64,000 nucleotides of DNA. Origin: Streptomyces sp. ISL-94. Its GTDB lineage: Bacteria; Actinomycetota; Actinomycetes; Streptomycetales; Streptomycetaceae. The stretch's first letter is position 1. Each line of letters starts with the position of its first letter. The stretch lies in assembly GCF_018614075.1 (NCBI RefSeq), contig NZ_JAGGOZ010000009.1:1-64000 (forward strand), in the 5' to 3' direction. The notes under the pieces were generated by a model, which made no database searches, had not been told where the DNA came from, and worked only from the letters and a program-made list of their open reading frames with translations. A program made the translations under genes and the position numbers. Shown in pieces: positions 49,155 through 58,262 of this stretch.

Positions 49155-50651
49155 CTAGAACTTCGCGTCGCGGCCCCGCCGGCCGAGCCGGCTGTGGCTG
49201 CGTCCGTACAGGAAGTACACGAAGAGGCCGATCACCATCCAGATCCCGAAGCGCAGCCAGGTCTCGGCCGGCAGGTTCAGCATCAGCCAGACCGAGGTGG
49301 CGATCGACAGGATCGGGACCAGCGGCACCCACGGGGTCCGGAACGACCGGTGCAGGTCGGGTCGGCTGCGGCGCAGGATGATCACGCCGAGCGCCACGAC
49401 CACGAACGCGAACAGCGTGCCGATGTTCACCAGGGTCGCGAGCTCGTTGATGCTGGTGAACCCGGCGACGATCGCGATGACGACGCCGAGCAGGATCGTC
49501 GGCCGGTACGGGGTGCGGAACTTCGGGTGGGTCCGCGAGAAGAAGCGCGGCAGCAGGCCGTCGCGGCTCATCGCGAAGAACACGCGGGTCTGGCCCAGCA
49601 GCAGGATCATGCACACCGTGGTGAGGCCCACGGCGGCGCCGAAGCTGATGATGCCGCCGTACACGGGATGTCCGGCGGACTTGAAGGCGTCGGCCAGCGG
49701 GGCGCTCACCGACAGCTGGCTGTAGTGCTGCATGCCGGTGACCACGAGCGAGACCGCCACGTAGAGCACGGTGCAGATCAGCAGCGAGCCGATGATGCCG
49801 CGCGGCATGTCCTTCTGGGGCAGCTTGGTCTCCTCGGCCGCCGTGGCCACGACGTCGAAGCCGATGAAGGCGAAGAAGACGACGGACGCGGCGGTGAAGA
49901 TGCCCATGACGCCGAAGTTCGTGGGCTCGTAGCCGAAGATCAGCTGCACCAGTGGCGCGTCGAGGCCCGAACCGCCCTCCTGCGTCACCGCCTTGGGGAT
50001 GAACGGCTTGTAGTTGCTGCCCTTGATGAAGAAGAGGCCGGCGATGATCACGATGAGCACCACCGTGACCTTGATCGCGACGACGATGGCGGTGATCCGC
50101 GCGGACAGCTTCACGCCGACCACCAGGATCGCGGTCAGCACCAGGACGAGCACGAAGGCCAGCAGGTCGAAGGCGCCGCCCGGCACGTCGGGCCCCTGGA
50201 GGGACGCGGGCAGCTGGATGCCCGCGTTGTCCATGAGGGAGCGGACGTACCCGGACCAGCCGACGGCGACCACCGCGGTGCCCAGGGCGAATTCCAGGAC
50301 CAGGTCCCAGCCGATGATCCAGGCCGGCAGCTCGCCGATCGAGGCGTAGGAGAAGGTGTAGGCCGAACCGGCGACCGGGACGGTCGAGGCGAACTCGGCG
50401 TAGCAGAGCGCGGCGAGGGCACACACGACACCGGCGGCCACGAAGGCCAGCGCGGTGGCGGGGCCCGCGGTTTCCTTGGCCACCTTGCCGGTGAGGACGA
50501 AAATGCCGGTACCGATGATCACGCCGACGCCGAAGACGGTCAGGTCCCAGGCGGAGAGCGACTTGCGGAGCTGGTGTTCCGGCTCCTCGGTGTCCCGGAT
50601 GGACTGTTCGACCGACTTGGTGCGGAAGGGACTGTTCAGATCCGTACTCAC
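49155..50651 (-). CDS. APC family amino-acid permease
   Basis: The 498-residue transporter has 12 hydrophobic segments. Family marks are LTVFGVGVIIGTGIFVLTGK (TM1), GPATALAFVAAGVVCALAAL (TM2), YAEFASTVPVAGSAYTF and the TM6 region FFAFIGFDVVATAAEE. TRVFFAMSRDGLLPRFFSRT follows. It resembles the cationic/branched amino-acid permeases (YfnA/CAT type). GTG 50651 is chosen because GGAGGTG lies about seven bases upstream. Its leader holds a long inverted repeat and a terminator hairpin, so expression may be controlled by attenuation behind dxs. Confidence 0.9.
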   Translation of the reverse strand: MSTDLNSPFRTKSVEQSIRDTEEPEHQLRKSLSAWDLTVFGVGVIIGTGIFVLTGKVAKETAGPATALAFVAAGVVCALAALCYAEFASTVPVAGSAYTFSYASIGELPAWIIGWDLVLEFALGTAVVAVGWSGYVRSLMDNAGIQLPASLQGPDVPGGAFDLLAFVLVLVLTAILVVGVKLSARITAIVVAIKVTVVLIVIIAGLFFIKGSNYKPFIPKAVTQEGGSGLDAPLVQLIFGYEPTNFGVMGIFTAASVVFFAFIGFDVVATAAEETKLPQKDMPRGIIGSLLICTVLYVAVSLVVTGMQHYSQLSVSAPLADAFKSAGHPVYGGIISFGAAVGLTTVCMILLLGQTRVFFAMSRDGLLPRFFSRTHPKFRTPYRPTILLGVVIAIVAGFTSINELATLVNIGTLFAFVVVALGVIILRRSRPDLHRSFRTPWVPLVPILSIATSVWLMLNLPAETWLRFGIWMVIGLFVYFLYGRSHSRLGRRGRDAKF

Positions 50652-50685
50652 CAACGCACCTCCGAACACGGCGACGCACGAGAAA

Positions 50686-50726
50686 GGGCCGGGAGGCCCA
50701 CCCTCCTCAGGGTGATCTCCCGGCCC
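50686..50726 (-). terminator. Terminator-like hairpin in the permease leader
   Basis: On the minus strand GGGCCGGGAG pairs with CTCCCGGCCC (10 bp), with an inner CACCCT/AGGGTG stem. It is followed by TTTCTCG. It ends only 34 bp before the permease start, too close for an ordinary promoter after it. It therefore looks like an attenuator. Confidence 0.65.
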
Positions 50727-50779
50727 GTGACGTGCAACCGCGCGGCGGCCCAGTGGCCCCGTACCCGTCCTAGTCCCGG

Positions 50780-50932
50780 ACTTCGCAGGTCACCCGATCG
50801 TGAAGATCAACCGGTCGCGATCGGTCGCCATCGGATAGTTGACGCCGTGCGGTCTGTCACGGCTGGGCCAACGCGGCCGAGATCGGCCAACGATCTTGAG
50901 TTGAGGCGTTCCTAACGGGTGACCTGCGAAGT
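50780..50932 (-). promoter_or_regulatory. Structured leader between dxs and the permease
   Basis: Two perfect 17-base inverted arms (50780-50796 and 50916-50932, ACTTCGCAGGTCACCCG) enclose 119 bases with smaller hairpins such as GATCG-TTGGC-CGATC. The terminator hairpin follows. The outer parts GGCCCGTAC and GTACGGGGCC could pair alternatively. The layout (closed domain, switch sequence, terminator) is that of a riboswitch or other cis-acting RNA. I match it to no known class. Confidence 0.5.
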
Positions 50933-50938
50933 ACGGGC

Positions 50939-52888
50939 CTAGTCGAGGGTGGCGGCCGCCTCGCTGTCGTAGCGCCCGTCCAGCTTGGCCACCAGGCCGG
51001 TGACCTGCCGGGCGATGTCCGGGGCGGTCAGGCCGATCTCGGCCATGACCTCCTTGCGGGTGGCGTGGTCGAGGAAGCGCTGCGGAATGCCGAAGTCGCG
51101 CAGCGGCACGTCCACGCCCGCGTCGCGCAGCGCCTGCGCGACGGCCGAGCCCACACCGCCGGCGCGGCTGTTGTCCTCGACGGTGACGACGACCCGGTGC
51201 CGGTCCGCGAGCGGGGCCAGCGCCTCGTCCACCGGCTTGACCCATCGGGGGTCGACGACGGTCGTGGAGATGCCCTGCTTGTCGAGCAGGTCGGCGATCT
51301 CCAGGCACATCGGGGCGAGTGCGCCGACCGAGACGAGCAGTACGTCCGTGGAGGCACCTCCCAGGCCCGAAGGGCCGAGGGGGAGGGTGACTTCGGGGGC
51401 CGGGGTGCGCAGCACGTCCATGCCGCCGATCCGGCCGACGGCCGGGACGGCCGGGCCGACGACGCCCTTGGAGAAGCGCACCACGGTCGGCGCGTCCTTG
51501 ACGAGGACGGCCTCGTTCAGCTGCGCGCGCAGCTGCTCGGCGTCGCGCGGGGCGGCGAGGCGCAGGCCCGGGACGACCTGGAGGATGGACATGTCCCACA
51601 TGCCGTTGTGGGAGGCGCCGTCGGTGCCGGTGACACCGGCCCGGTCCAGGACGAAGGTGACTCCGCACTTGTGCAGGGCGACGTCCATCAGGACCTGGTC
51701 GAAGGCGCGGTTGAGGAAGGTGGCGTACACCGCGAAGACCGGGTGGGCGCCGCCGGTCGCCAGGCCCGCCGCCGAAGTGGCGCCGTGCTGCTCGGCGATG
51801 CCCACGTCGAAGATGCGGTCGGGATAGGCGTCCGCGAACTTCTTCAGGCCGACCGGCTGGAGCATGGCCGCGGTGATCGCGACGATGTCCTTGCGCTCCC
51901 TGCCCAGCTTGACCATCTCGTCGGCGAAGACGGAGGTCCAGCTGGCGGCGTCGGTGGAGACCGGCAGGCCGGTGTCCGGGTGGATGACGCCGACCGCGTG
52001 GAAGCGGTCGGCCTCGTCCTGGACGGCCGGCTCGTAGCCCCGGCCCTTTTGGGTGAGGCAGTGCACGATGACCGGGCCGCTGAAGCGCTTGGCGCGCTGG
52101 AGCGCCGACTCCAGGGCCTCGATGTCGTGGCCGTCGATGGGGCCGATGTACTTCAGGCCCAGGTCCTCGAACATGCCCTGCGGCGCGATGAAGTCCTTGA
52201 GGCCCTTCTTGGCCCCGTGCAGGGTCTCGTAGAGCGGCTTCCCGACGACCGGGGTGCGCTCCAGAAGGTCCTTGCCGCGGGCCAGGAAGCGCTCGTAGCC
52301 GTCCGTGGTGCGCAGGGTGGCCAGGTGGTTGGCGAGGCCGCCGATGGTGGGACCGTAGGAGCGCTCGTTGTCGTTGACGACGATGACCAGGGGGCGGTCC
52401 TTGGCGGCGGCGATGTTGTTCAGCGCCTCCCAGGCCATGCCGCCGGTCAGCGCGCCGTCGCCGATGACGGCGGCGACGTGGTGGTCCTCGCGGCCGAGCA
52501 CCTCGTTGGCCTTGGCGATGCCGTCGGCCCAGCCGAGCACGGTGGAGGCGTGCGAGTTCTCGATCACGTCGTGGTCGGACTCGGCGCGCGAGGGGTAGCC
52601 GGACAGGCCGCCCTTGGAGCGCAGGTTGCCGAAGTCCTGGCGGCCCGTGAGCAGCTTGTGGACGTAGGCCTGGTGGCCGGTGTCGAAGAGGACCTTGTCC
52701 TTGGGCGAGTCGAAGACCCGGTGCAGGGCGATCGTCAGCTCGACCACACCGAGGTTGGGGCCGAGGTGCCCGCCGGTCTTGGAGACGGCGTCGACGAGGA
52801 ACGACCTGATCTCCGCGGCGAGCTGGTTGAGCTCCTCCTGGCTGAGCCGGTCCAGATCGCGCGGTCCCTTGATGCGGGTCAGCAGCAC
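50939..52888 (-). CDS. dxs: 1-deoxy-D-xylulose-5-phosphate synthase
   Basis: The 649-residue Dxs condenses pyruvate and glyceraldehyde 3-phosphate using thiamine diphosphate, the first step of the MEP isoprenoid route. Visible parts are [20 protein letters not shown], the [13 protein letters not shown] segment, the ThDP/Mg motif [19 protein letters not shown] (G-D-G...N-N), and the transketolase central domain with [18 protein letters not shown] (the catalytic Glu). [15 protein letters not shown] and a C-terminal domain with [18 protein letters not shown] follow. It may be followed on its transcript by the permease. Confidence 0.96.
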   Translation of the reverse strand: MLLTRIKGPRDLDRLSQEELNQLAAEIRSFLVDAVSKTGGHLGPNLGVVELTIALHRVFDSPKDKVLFDTGHQAYVHKLLTGRQDFGNLRSKGGLSGYPSRAESDHDVIENSHASTVLGWADGIAKANEVLGREDHHVAAVIGDGALTGGMAWEALNNIAAAKDRPLVIVVNDNERSYGPTIGGLANHLATLRTTDGYERFLARGKDLLERTPVVGKPLYETLHGAKKGLKDFIAPQGMFEDLGLKYIGPIDGHDIEALESALQRAKRFSGPVIVHCLTQKGRGYEPAVQDEADRFHAVGVIHPDTGLPVSTDAASWTSVFADEMVKLGRERKDIVAITAAMLQPVGLKKFADAYPDRIFDVGIAEQHGATSAAGLATGGAHPVFAVYATFLNRAFDQVLMDVALHKCGVTFVLDRAGVTGTDGASHNGMWDMSILQVVPGLRLAAPRDAEQLRAQLNEAVLVKDAPTVVRFSKGVVGPAVPAVGRIGGMDVLRTPAPEVTLPLGPSGLGGASTDVLLVSVGALAPMCLEIADLLDKQGISTTVVDPRWVKPVDEALAPLADRHRVVVTVEDNSRAGGVGSAVAQALRDAGVDVPLRDFGIPQRFLDHATRKEVMAEIGLTAPDIARQVTGLVAKLDGRYDSEAAATLD

Positions 52889-53137
52889 CCGTGCCTCCTT
52901 GCAGTTGCTGGCTGGTCTGTCGAGTCTAATGTTCCGCTCGCGGGACCGGTCATCCGGCTGCCCGGGTGAGCCACACCTTTGTCATACATGTACGCACCAT
53001 TGCGCGATCACACATCACATAAGGGCGCAAACCCGCACAGCCGTGCGCACACATGTACGCACGGATGCCCGGCGCCACACGGAGTGGCACCGGGCACTGT
53101 GACCTGTCTTACCGCCGGAAGCGCCTCCGGACGCGCG
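52889..53137. promoter_or_regulatory. dxs upstream region with a CATGTACGCAC direct repeat
   Basis: CATGTACGCAC occurs twice on the + strand, at about 52986 and 53052, 66 bp apart. The patch is AT-rich for this genome. On the minus strand this is upstream of dxs, so the repeats could be a regulator's tandem site. The xylH terminator lies at the far side. Confidence 0.35.
53066..53096 (-). terminator. Terminator after xylH
   Basis: TGCCCGG-c-GCCAC and GTGGC-a-CCGGGCA form a 12-bp stem with one mismatch and a 5-base loop. It lies 42 bp past the xylH stop and upstream of dxs, closing the xyl operon. Confidence 0.65.
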
Positions 53138-54448
53138 TCAGGCGCGTCCGGCCGTCTTCTGGGTCTTGCGCGTGATCGAGTCGATCACCACGGTGGCCAG
53201 CAGCACGGCTCCCGTGATCATGTACTGGATCGGCGTCGCGATTCCCTCCAGGGCCAGACCGTACTGGATCGAGGTGATGACCATGACGCCGAGGAGGGCG
53301 TTCCAGGTCCGGCCCCGGCCGCCGAAGAGGCTGGTGCCGCCGATGACGGCCGCCGCGATGACGTTCATCAGCAGGTCGCCGGCGCCGGCGCTCTGGTTGG
53401 CCGCCGCGATCTTGGAGGCCCAGAAGAGCCCGCCGATGGCGGCGAAGGTGCCGGCGATCGCGAAGACCGTGATCCGGACCCGGTTGACGTTGATGCCGGC
53501 GCGGCGGGAGGCCTCGACGCTGCCGCCGAGCGCGAAGACCTGGCGGCCGAAGGAGGTGCGGCGCAGGACGAAGTCCGTGCCGACCAGGGCCAGCAGGAAG
53601 AGCACCACCGCGAGCGGCAGGCCCTTGTACTGGTTGAACACGATCGCGGGACCGAAGGTGAACAAGGCGAGCAGGCCGGTGCGCAGCAGGATCTCGGCGA
53701 GCGGCCGGGAGGGGACCCCGGCGGCCTCGCGGCGGCGCGCGTCGAAGAAGGTGGCGAGGAAGTACCCGGCCACCGCGACGGCGGCCAGCCCGTAGCCGAC
53801 GGCCACGTCCGAGAAGAAGTACGTGGTCAGCTTGCCGACCACACCCTCGGAGTCGAGGTTGACCGTGCCGTTGCTGCCCAGGATCTGCAGCATCGCGCCG
53901 GACCAGAACAGCAGGCCCGACAGGGTGACGGCGAAGGCGGGGGCGCCGATCCGGGCGAAGAAGAAGCCGTGGATGGAGCCGATCAGGGCGCCGCCGACGA
54001 CGGCGGCGAGGATCGCGAGCCATTCGTTCACGCCGTGGGTCACGGCGAGGACGGCGACGATCGCACCCGAGACGCCGCTGACGGAGCCGACCGAGAGGTC
54101 GATCTCGCCCAGCAGCAGCACGAAGATGATGCCGACGGCCATCATGCCGGTGGCGGTCATCGTGATCGCGATGTTGCTGAGGTTCTCCGGGGAGAGGAAG
54201 TTCGCGTTCAGGCCCTGGAAGATGCTCCAGATGATGACCAGGCCGATGACGACCGGGATGGAGCCCAGGTCGCCCGCCTTCATCCGGCGCCCGAACTCGC
54301 TCAGGTATCCGGCGAGGCCCTCCTCGCGTACGAGCAGGCGGGGGTCCACGGCCGGGATGGCGTCGTGCGCGGCGGCCGGGTTGACGACCTTGGTGTGCGC
54401 TTCCTCCGGCGTGTGCAGCGGGTCGGCGGCTTGGTTCTCGGTGCTCAC
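53138..54448 (-). CDS. xylH: Sugar ABC transporter permease (XylH type)
   Basis: The 436-residue permease has about ten or more membrane segments after a 70-residue polar N-terminus. Marks of the ribose/xylose (BPD_transp_2) family are GIIFVLLLGEIDLSVGSVSG and ALGGSVEASRRAGINVNRVR. The EAA-like loop is followed by AAVIGGTSLFGGRGRTWNAL. It forms the membrane channel for the XylF-bound sugar. The GTG start overlaps the xylG stop by four bases. The xylF-xylG-xylH order next to a ROK regulator matches SCO6009-6011, a xylose importer in S. coelicolor. Confidence 0.9.
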   Translation of the reverse strand: MSTENQAADPLHTPEEAHTKVVNPAAAHDAIPAVDPRLLVREEGLAGYLSEFGRRMKAGDLGSIPVVIGLVIIWSIFQGLNANFLSPENLSNIAITMTATGMMAVGIIFVLLLGEIDLSVGSVSGVSGAIVAVLAVTHGVNEWLAILAAVVGGALIGSIHGFFFARIGAPAFAVTLSGLLFWSGAMLQILGSNGTVNLDSEGVVGKLTTYFFSDVAVGYGLAAVAVAGYFLATFFDARRREAAGVPSRPLAEILLRTGLLALFTFGPAIVFNQYKGLPLAVVLFLLALVGTDFVLRRTSFGRQVFALGGSVEASRRAGINVNRVRITVFAIAGTFAAIGGLFWASKIAAANQSAGAGDLLMNVIAAAVIGGTSLFGGRGRTWNALLGVMVITSIQYGLALEGIATPIQYMITGAVLLATVVIDSITRKTQKTAGRA

Positions 54449-55224
54449 TTGCGAGCCTCCCCGGTGCGGGCCGCCCGGCGGGTCACGGCGTTGTCCGTGG
54501 CTCCCGTGATGGCGGAGATGATCTCTTCCTGCGAGGTGTCGGCGACGTTGAAGACACCGTTGTTGCGGCCCAGCCGCAGAACCGCCACCTTGTCGGCGAC
54601 GGCCTTCACATCGGCCATGTTGTGGCTGATGAGGATGACGGCGTGGCCGCGCTCGCGCAGCCGCTCCACCAGGTCGAGGACCTGCGCGGTCTGCTCGACG
54701 CCGAGGGCCGCGGTGGGCTCGTCGAGGATGACGAGCTGGGGCTCGCCCAGCATGGAGCGGGCGATCGCCACGGTCTGGCGCTGGCCGCCGGAGAGCGAGG
54801 CGATGGGGATCCGGACGCTGGGTATCCGGATGGACAGCGTGGTCAGGAGCTCGCGGGCGCGGCGCTCCATCTCCACCTCGTCCAGGACGCCGCGGCGCTT
54901 GAGCTCGCGGCCGAGGAAGAGGTTGCCGACGACGTCGATGTTGTCGCACAGCGCCAGGTCCTGGTAGACCGTCGCGATGCCCAGGTTCTGGGCGTCATGG
55001 GGCTTTCCGATGGAGACCGGACGGCCCTCCCACTCGATGACGCCGTCATCGATGGGGTGCACGCCGGCGATCGTCTTGACCAGCGTGGACTTGCCGGCGC
55101 CGTTGTCGCCCACGAGGGCGACCACCTCACCGGAGTGGATCTCGAGTTCTACGTCGGTCAGGGCCTGAACGGCGCCGAACCGCTTCGAGACCCCTCGCAA
55201 CGCCAGCACGGGCGCAGCGGACAC
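54445..55224 (-). CDS. xylG: Sugar ABC transporter ATP-binding protein (XylG type, single cassette)
   Basis: The 259-residue ATPase has Walker A LVGDNGAGKSTLVKTI (about 40), the signature SLSGGQRQTVAIARSML (about 140), Walker B LVILDEPTAAL and the switch ILISHNM. It has one ATPase cassette, unlike the two-cassette E. coli XylG, so a homodimer is expected. GTG 55224 is preferred: AAGGAG lies nine bases upstream, whereas the ATG three codons earlier directly follows that site. It is separated from xylF by 168 bp with a hairpin. Confidence 0.92.
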   Translation of the reverse strand: MSAAPVLALRGVSKRFGAVQALTDVELEIHSGEVVALVGDNGAGKSTLVKTIAGVHPIDDGVIEWEGRPVSIGKPHDAQNLGIATVYQDLALCDNIDVVGNLFLGRELKRRGVLDEVEMERRARELLTTLSIRIPSVRIPIASLSGGQRQTVAIARSMLGEPQLVILDEPTAALGVEQTAQVLDLVERLRERGHAVILISHNMADVKAVADKVAVLRLGRNNGVFNVADTSQEEIISAITGATDNAVTRRAARTGEARK

Positions 55225-55363
55225 ATGAACCATCTCCTTCGCCGCCTGACCGGCGGGGATGTCGTGCAAAAGAGCAGGAGCGGGGCGAATGGGGGAAACG
55301 TTTCTGCCCGGCGCCCCGCGGATGGCGGGGAAAGAGGGGGCGGGGCGCCGGACAGGCACGGGG

Positions 55364-55384
55364 GCCGCCTCGCGAGGAGGCGGC
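55364..55384 (-). terminator. Hairpin between xylF and xylG
   Basis: GCCGCCTC and GAGGCGGC form a perfect 8-bp stem with a 5-base loop right after the xylF stop. Such hairpins often protect or partly terminate the transcript, raising binding-protein levels over the transporter. Confidence 0.55.
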
Positions 55385-55392
55385 GGGGGCCG

Positions 55393-56505
55393 CTACTTCA
55401 GGCCGACGGTGGCGCAGGCGGCCGCGTACTTGTCGGTGCAGATCTCGTCGGCCTTGTAGACGCCGTCCTTGACGACGGTGTCCTTGATGTTGTTCTTGGT
55501 GAGCGAGACGACCGGGATCAGCACGGAGGGCACGCCCTTCGTGGTGGGGCTGTCGACGTTCTGGTTGATGATGTCGTCGATCTTCTCGCCCTTGGCGAGG
55601 GCGACGGCCATCTTCGCGGCGGCCTCGGCCTCGGGGGCGTACGGCTTGTAGACGCTCATGAACTGCTCGCCCGCAACGATCCGCTGCACACCGGCGAGCT
55701 CGGCGTCCTGGCCGGTGACCGGGGGCAGGGGGGAGACGCCGGCCGCCTTGAGGGCGGTGATGATGCCGCCGGCCATGCCGTCGTTGGCGGAGTAGACGCC
55801 GATGACCTTGTCCTTGCCGAGCGCGGAGAGCGCGGCCGCCATGTTGGTGTTGGCGTTCTCCGGCTTCCACTCGACGGTGTCGTACTCCTTGCCGATGTTC
55901 ACCTTGCCGTCGAGGACGGAGTGCGCACCGGACTTGAAGAGCTTGGCGTTCGGGTCGGTGACCGAACCGTTCATCATGACGATCTGGCCGTCCTTGGCCT
56001 TGTCGCCCAGCGCCTCCAGCAGGGCCTTGCCCTGGACCTTGCCGACCTCTTCGTTGTCGAAGGAGGTGTAGGCGTCGATCGGGCCCTCGGCGAGGCGGTC
56101 GTAGGCGACGACCGGGATACCGGCGTCCTTGGCCTTCTTGACCGAGCCGGCGATGGCCTTGGAGTCCACGGCGTCGACGATCAGGACGTTCACCTTGTTG
56201 GTGATCATCGTGTCGACCTGGGAGTTCTGCGTGGTCGCGTCCTGCTTGGCGTTGGCGTAGACGACCTGGCCCTTGCCACCGGTGAGGTCGGCGACCTTCT
56301 TCTCGATGAGCGGCTTGTCGAACTTCTCGTAACGCGCGGTCTGGTTCTCCGGCAGGAGCAGGCCGATCTTGATCGCGTCGCCCGCGGCGGAGCCGGAGGC
56401 CTTCGGCTTCTCGCCGGCCTCCTTGGCGCTGCCACACGCGGCGAGCGAAACGGCCATCGCTCCGGCTGCGACGGCTACAGCGGCTCTACGCATACGAGTG
56501 TTCAT
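55393..56505 (-). CDS. xylF: Sugar-binding lipoprotein (XylF type)
   Basis: The 370-residue binding protein has a lipoprotein signal (VAAGAMAVSLAACG, lipobox LAAC near residue 24). The periplasmic-binding fold shows KIGLLLPENQTARYEKFDKP (first strand and ligand region), NVLIVDAVDSKAIAGSVKKA, GIPVVAYDRLAEGP, VIGVYSANDGMAGGIITALK and PPVTGQDAELAGVQRIVAGE. The pattern fits xylose/ribose binders. It is the first gene of the xylFGH importer. An AAGGA-N5-TCCTT dyad lies upstream. Confidence 0.92.
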   Translation of the reverse strand: MNTRMRRAAVAVAAGAMAVSLAACGSAKEAGEKPKASGSAAGDAIKIGLLLPENQTARYEKFDKPLIEKKVADLTGGKGQVVYANAKQDATTQNSQVDTMITNKVNVLIVDAVDSKAIAGSVKKAKDAGIPVVAYDRLAEGPIDAYTSFDNEEVGKVQGKALLEALGDKAKDGQIVMMNGSVTDPNAKLFKSGAHSVLDGKVNIGKEYDTVEWKPENANTNMAAALSALGKDKVIGVYSANDGMAGGIITALKAAGVSPLPPVTGQDAELAGVQRIVAGEQFMSVYKPYAPEAEAAAKMAVALAKGEKIDDIINQNVDSPTTKGVPSVLIPVVSLTKNNIKDTVVKDGVYKADEICTDKYAAACATVGLK

Positions 56506-56582
56506 TTCTTGAACCTCCCTGACGAGGCCGCAACACTGCGGCCGAGGTGGATGTGAGTCAACCCCGGCCGCGTTTTGCCGTC

Positions 56583-56597
56583 AAGGAGTGAATCCTT
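56583..56597 (-). promoter_or_regulatory. Dyad upstream of xylF: candidate ROK operator
   Basis: AAGGA-GTGAA-TCCTT (56583-56597) is an inverted repeat 78 bp upstream of the xylF start, in an AT-richer patch directly after the ROK gene. A ROK-family regulator with an adjacent target would be expected to bind here. Confidence 0.45.
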
Positions 56598-56622
56598 AAC
56601 GAGATGACAACGGTGCCATCTG

Positions 56623-57837
56623 TTATCTACCTGAAGGCAAGACGGCGGGCGTTCGCACTCCACTTCCATGATCTGACAAAAGCGTCGAATCGCCCATCTC
56701 GCTGAGTACGAGCGCCAGCGCGCCCAGCACCTCGGCCCGGCCGCCCAGGGAGCCCGTGAGCACCGACAACTGGCGGGCCGCGCTCGGAATCGCGTACCTC
56801 CCCACGGATTCACGGATGGGCGCCAGCACCAGTTCACCCGCTTCCGCCAGGGAGCCGCCCAGGACCACCCGGCTCGGGTTCAGGAGGTTGCAGAGGCTGG
56901 CCACGCCGCTGCCGATGTGGCGGCCCACGTCGGTGATCACCCGGCGGCAGCCCGGGTCCCCGCCGCGGGCCAGTTCGACCACCCGCTCCATCGTCAACTC
57001 CGGTCCGTGCGTGCCCTGGAGGAGCGGCAGGACGTACCGGGCCGCGGCGAAGGTCTCCAGGCAGCCGCGGTTCCCGCAGCGGCAGACCGGGCCGGATTCG
57101 TCCAGCGTGATGTGCCCGATCTCGCCCGCGGTGCCGCCCGGCCCCCGGTAGATCCGGCCGTTTATGACCAGCCCGGCGCCCACGCCGCTGGCCACCTTGA
57201 TGTACGCGAGGTCCTTTACTCCCCGCCCGCTCCCCCAAACGAGTTCGCCGAGGGCTCCGAGGTTGGCGTCGTTGTCCACGTAGACCGGCACCCCGAGGCG
57301 CTGCGAGAGCTCCTGGCGGGGGTTGATCCCCGCCCATCCCGGCAGGATCGCGGTCGAGCCCAGGGTCCCGGACTCCACATCGATCGGGCCCGGGACGCCG
57401 AGCCCGACGCCGATGACCTTCTCCAGCCCCACCCCGATGCCCGCGATCAGCCGCCCGACCAGCGCTTCCGCCCGGTCGAAGCCCTCCGTCCAGGAGGCGT
57501 CCACATCCAGCGGCTCGGCCTCCTCGGCCAGCACCTGGTGGGCGAGGTTCCCGACCGCCACCCGCAGGTGGGTGTGGCCGAAGTCGACACCGATGACGAT
57601 GCCCGCGTCACCGCTGAGCGAGACGCTGCGCGCCCGCCGGCCGCCCGCCGAGGTGTCGGTGACCTCGACGGTCCCGCTCTCCTTGAGCTCGCGGACGATG
57701 TTGGAGACCGTGGCCGCCGACAGTCCGGTGGTGCGGGCGATCTCCGCCTGGGTCAGCGAACCCGCGAGGCGCACCGCCCGCACGACCCGTTCGAGATTCG
57801 CGCGATGCAGCGAGGACTGCGATCCGGGAGTCTGCAC
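56623..57837 (-). CDS. rok7B7: ROK family regulator (Rok7B7/XylR type)
   Basis: The 404-residue protein has an N-terminal winged helix (about 15-65: GSLTQAEIARTTGLSAATVS) and a ROK sugar-kinase-like domain. That domain has GIVIGVDFGHTHLRVAVGNL, GVGLGVPGPID, VYVDNDANLGALGE and the zinc/ROK signature GEIGHITLDESGPVCRCGNRGCLE with its C-x-C-G-x-x-G-C cluster. Position and neighbours match SCO6008 (rok7B7), which links xylose transport, carbon control and antibiotic production in S. coelicolor. GTG 57837 is the likely start. It is in line with, and directly upstream of, xylFGH. Confidence 0.9.
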   Translation of the reverse strand: MQTPGSQSSLHRANLERVVRAVRLAGSLTQAEIARTTGLSAATVSNIVRELKESGTVEVTDTSAGGRRARSVSLSGDAGIVIGVDFGHTHLRVAVGNLAHQVLAEEAEPLDVDASWTEGFDRAEALVGRLIAGIGVGLEKVIGVGLGVPGPIDVESGTLGSTAILPGWAGINPRQELSQRLGVPVYVDNDANLGALGELVWGSGRGVKDLAYIKVASGVGAGLVINGRIYRGPGGTAGEIGHITLDESGPVCRCGNRGCLETFAAARYVLPLLQGTHGPELTMERVVELARGGDPGCRRVITDVGRHIGSGVASLCNLLNPSRVVLGGSLAEAGELVLAPIRESVGRYAIPSAARQLSVLTGSLGGRAEVLGALALVLSEMGDSTLLSDHGSGVRTPAVLPSGR

Positions 57838-58262
57838 GACTCATCCACTCCTGCCCATAAGCGACGGCAAGCCGTCGCCCCCCGGCCGGGACGTCGCGGC
57901 TCGCGCTGCGAGACCCCGGCGTCTCTCCAACTTGTGAACCTTAAGTCGAGCCTTTGCGCATCCACACGTCAAGAGCCTGAGACAGCACGAAACGGCCACT
58001 ATCGGCCATAAGGGGGAGAGAGCGGTCGCCGAGATCGTGTTCCGGTCGCCGAGGCGCCGATCCTCTGCGGCCTTTCCGGCCTGGCTGATCGGCGTACTGC
58101 TCGCCTACCGCACGCTCACCCCGTTCGTGAAGACCTGGTACATCCGCACGTTCGACACCTGGCTCCAGTCCGTGACCGGCAGGCGGTGCGGAAGGAGTGT
58201 GACGCAGCTCTCCGGCAAACAGTGACAGGACGTTGTCGCGGACGGCTGCGAGCCTTGGCAGC
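57838..58262. other. Gap between rok7B7 and the esterase gene
   Basis: These 425 bp hold the rok7B7 promoter region. An AT-richer patch is at 57925-57950 (ACTTGTGAACCTTAAGTCG). On the + strand a 62-codon frame (58037-58225) reads AFPAWLIGVLLAYRTLTPFV; it has no ribosome-binding site and no recognised relatives. I treat it as unassigned, possibly a remnant from the event that inserted the esterase and regulator genes. Confidence 0.4.

Noticed and set aside
50652..50940. Permease leader as ydaO (c-di-AMP) riboswitch or T-box
   Set aside because: The conserved internal sequences of those classes are not visible, so I report it only as an unassigned structured leader.
58037..58225. Frame of 62 codons with a hydrophobic stretch
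   Set aside because: There is no ribosome-binding site, unusual Arg-rich ends and no recognised family. I kept it only as a note in the intergenic feature.
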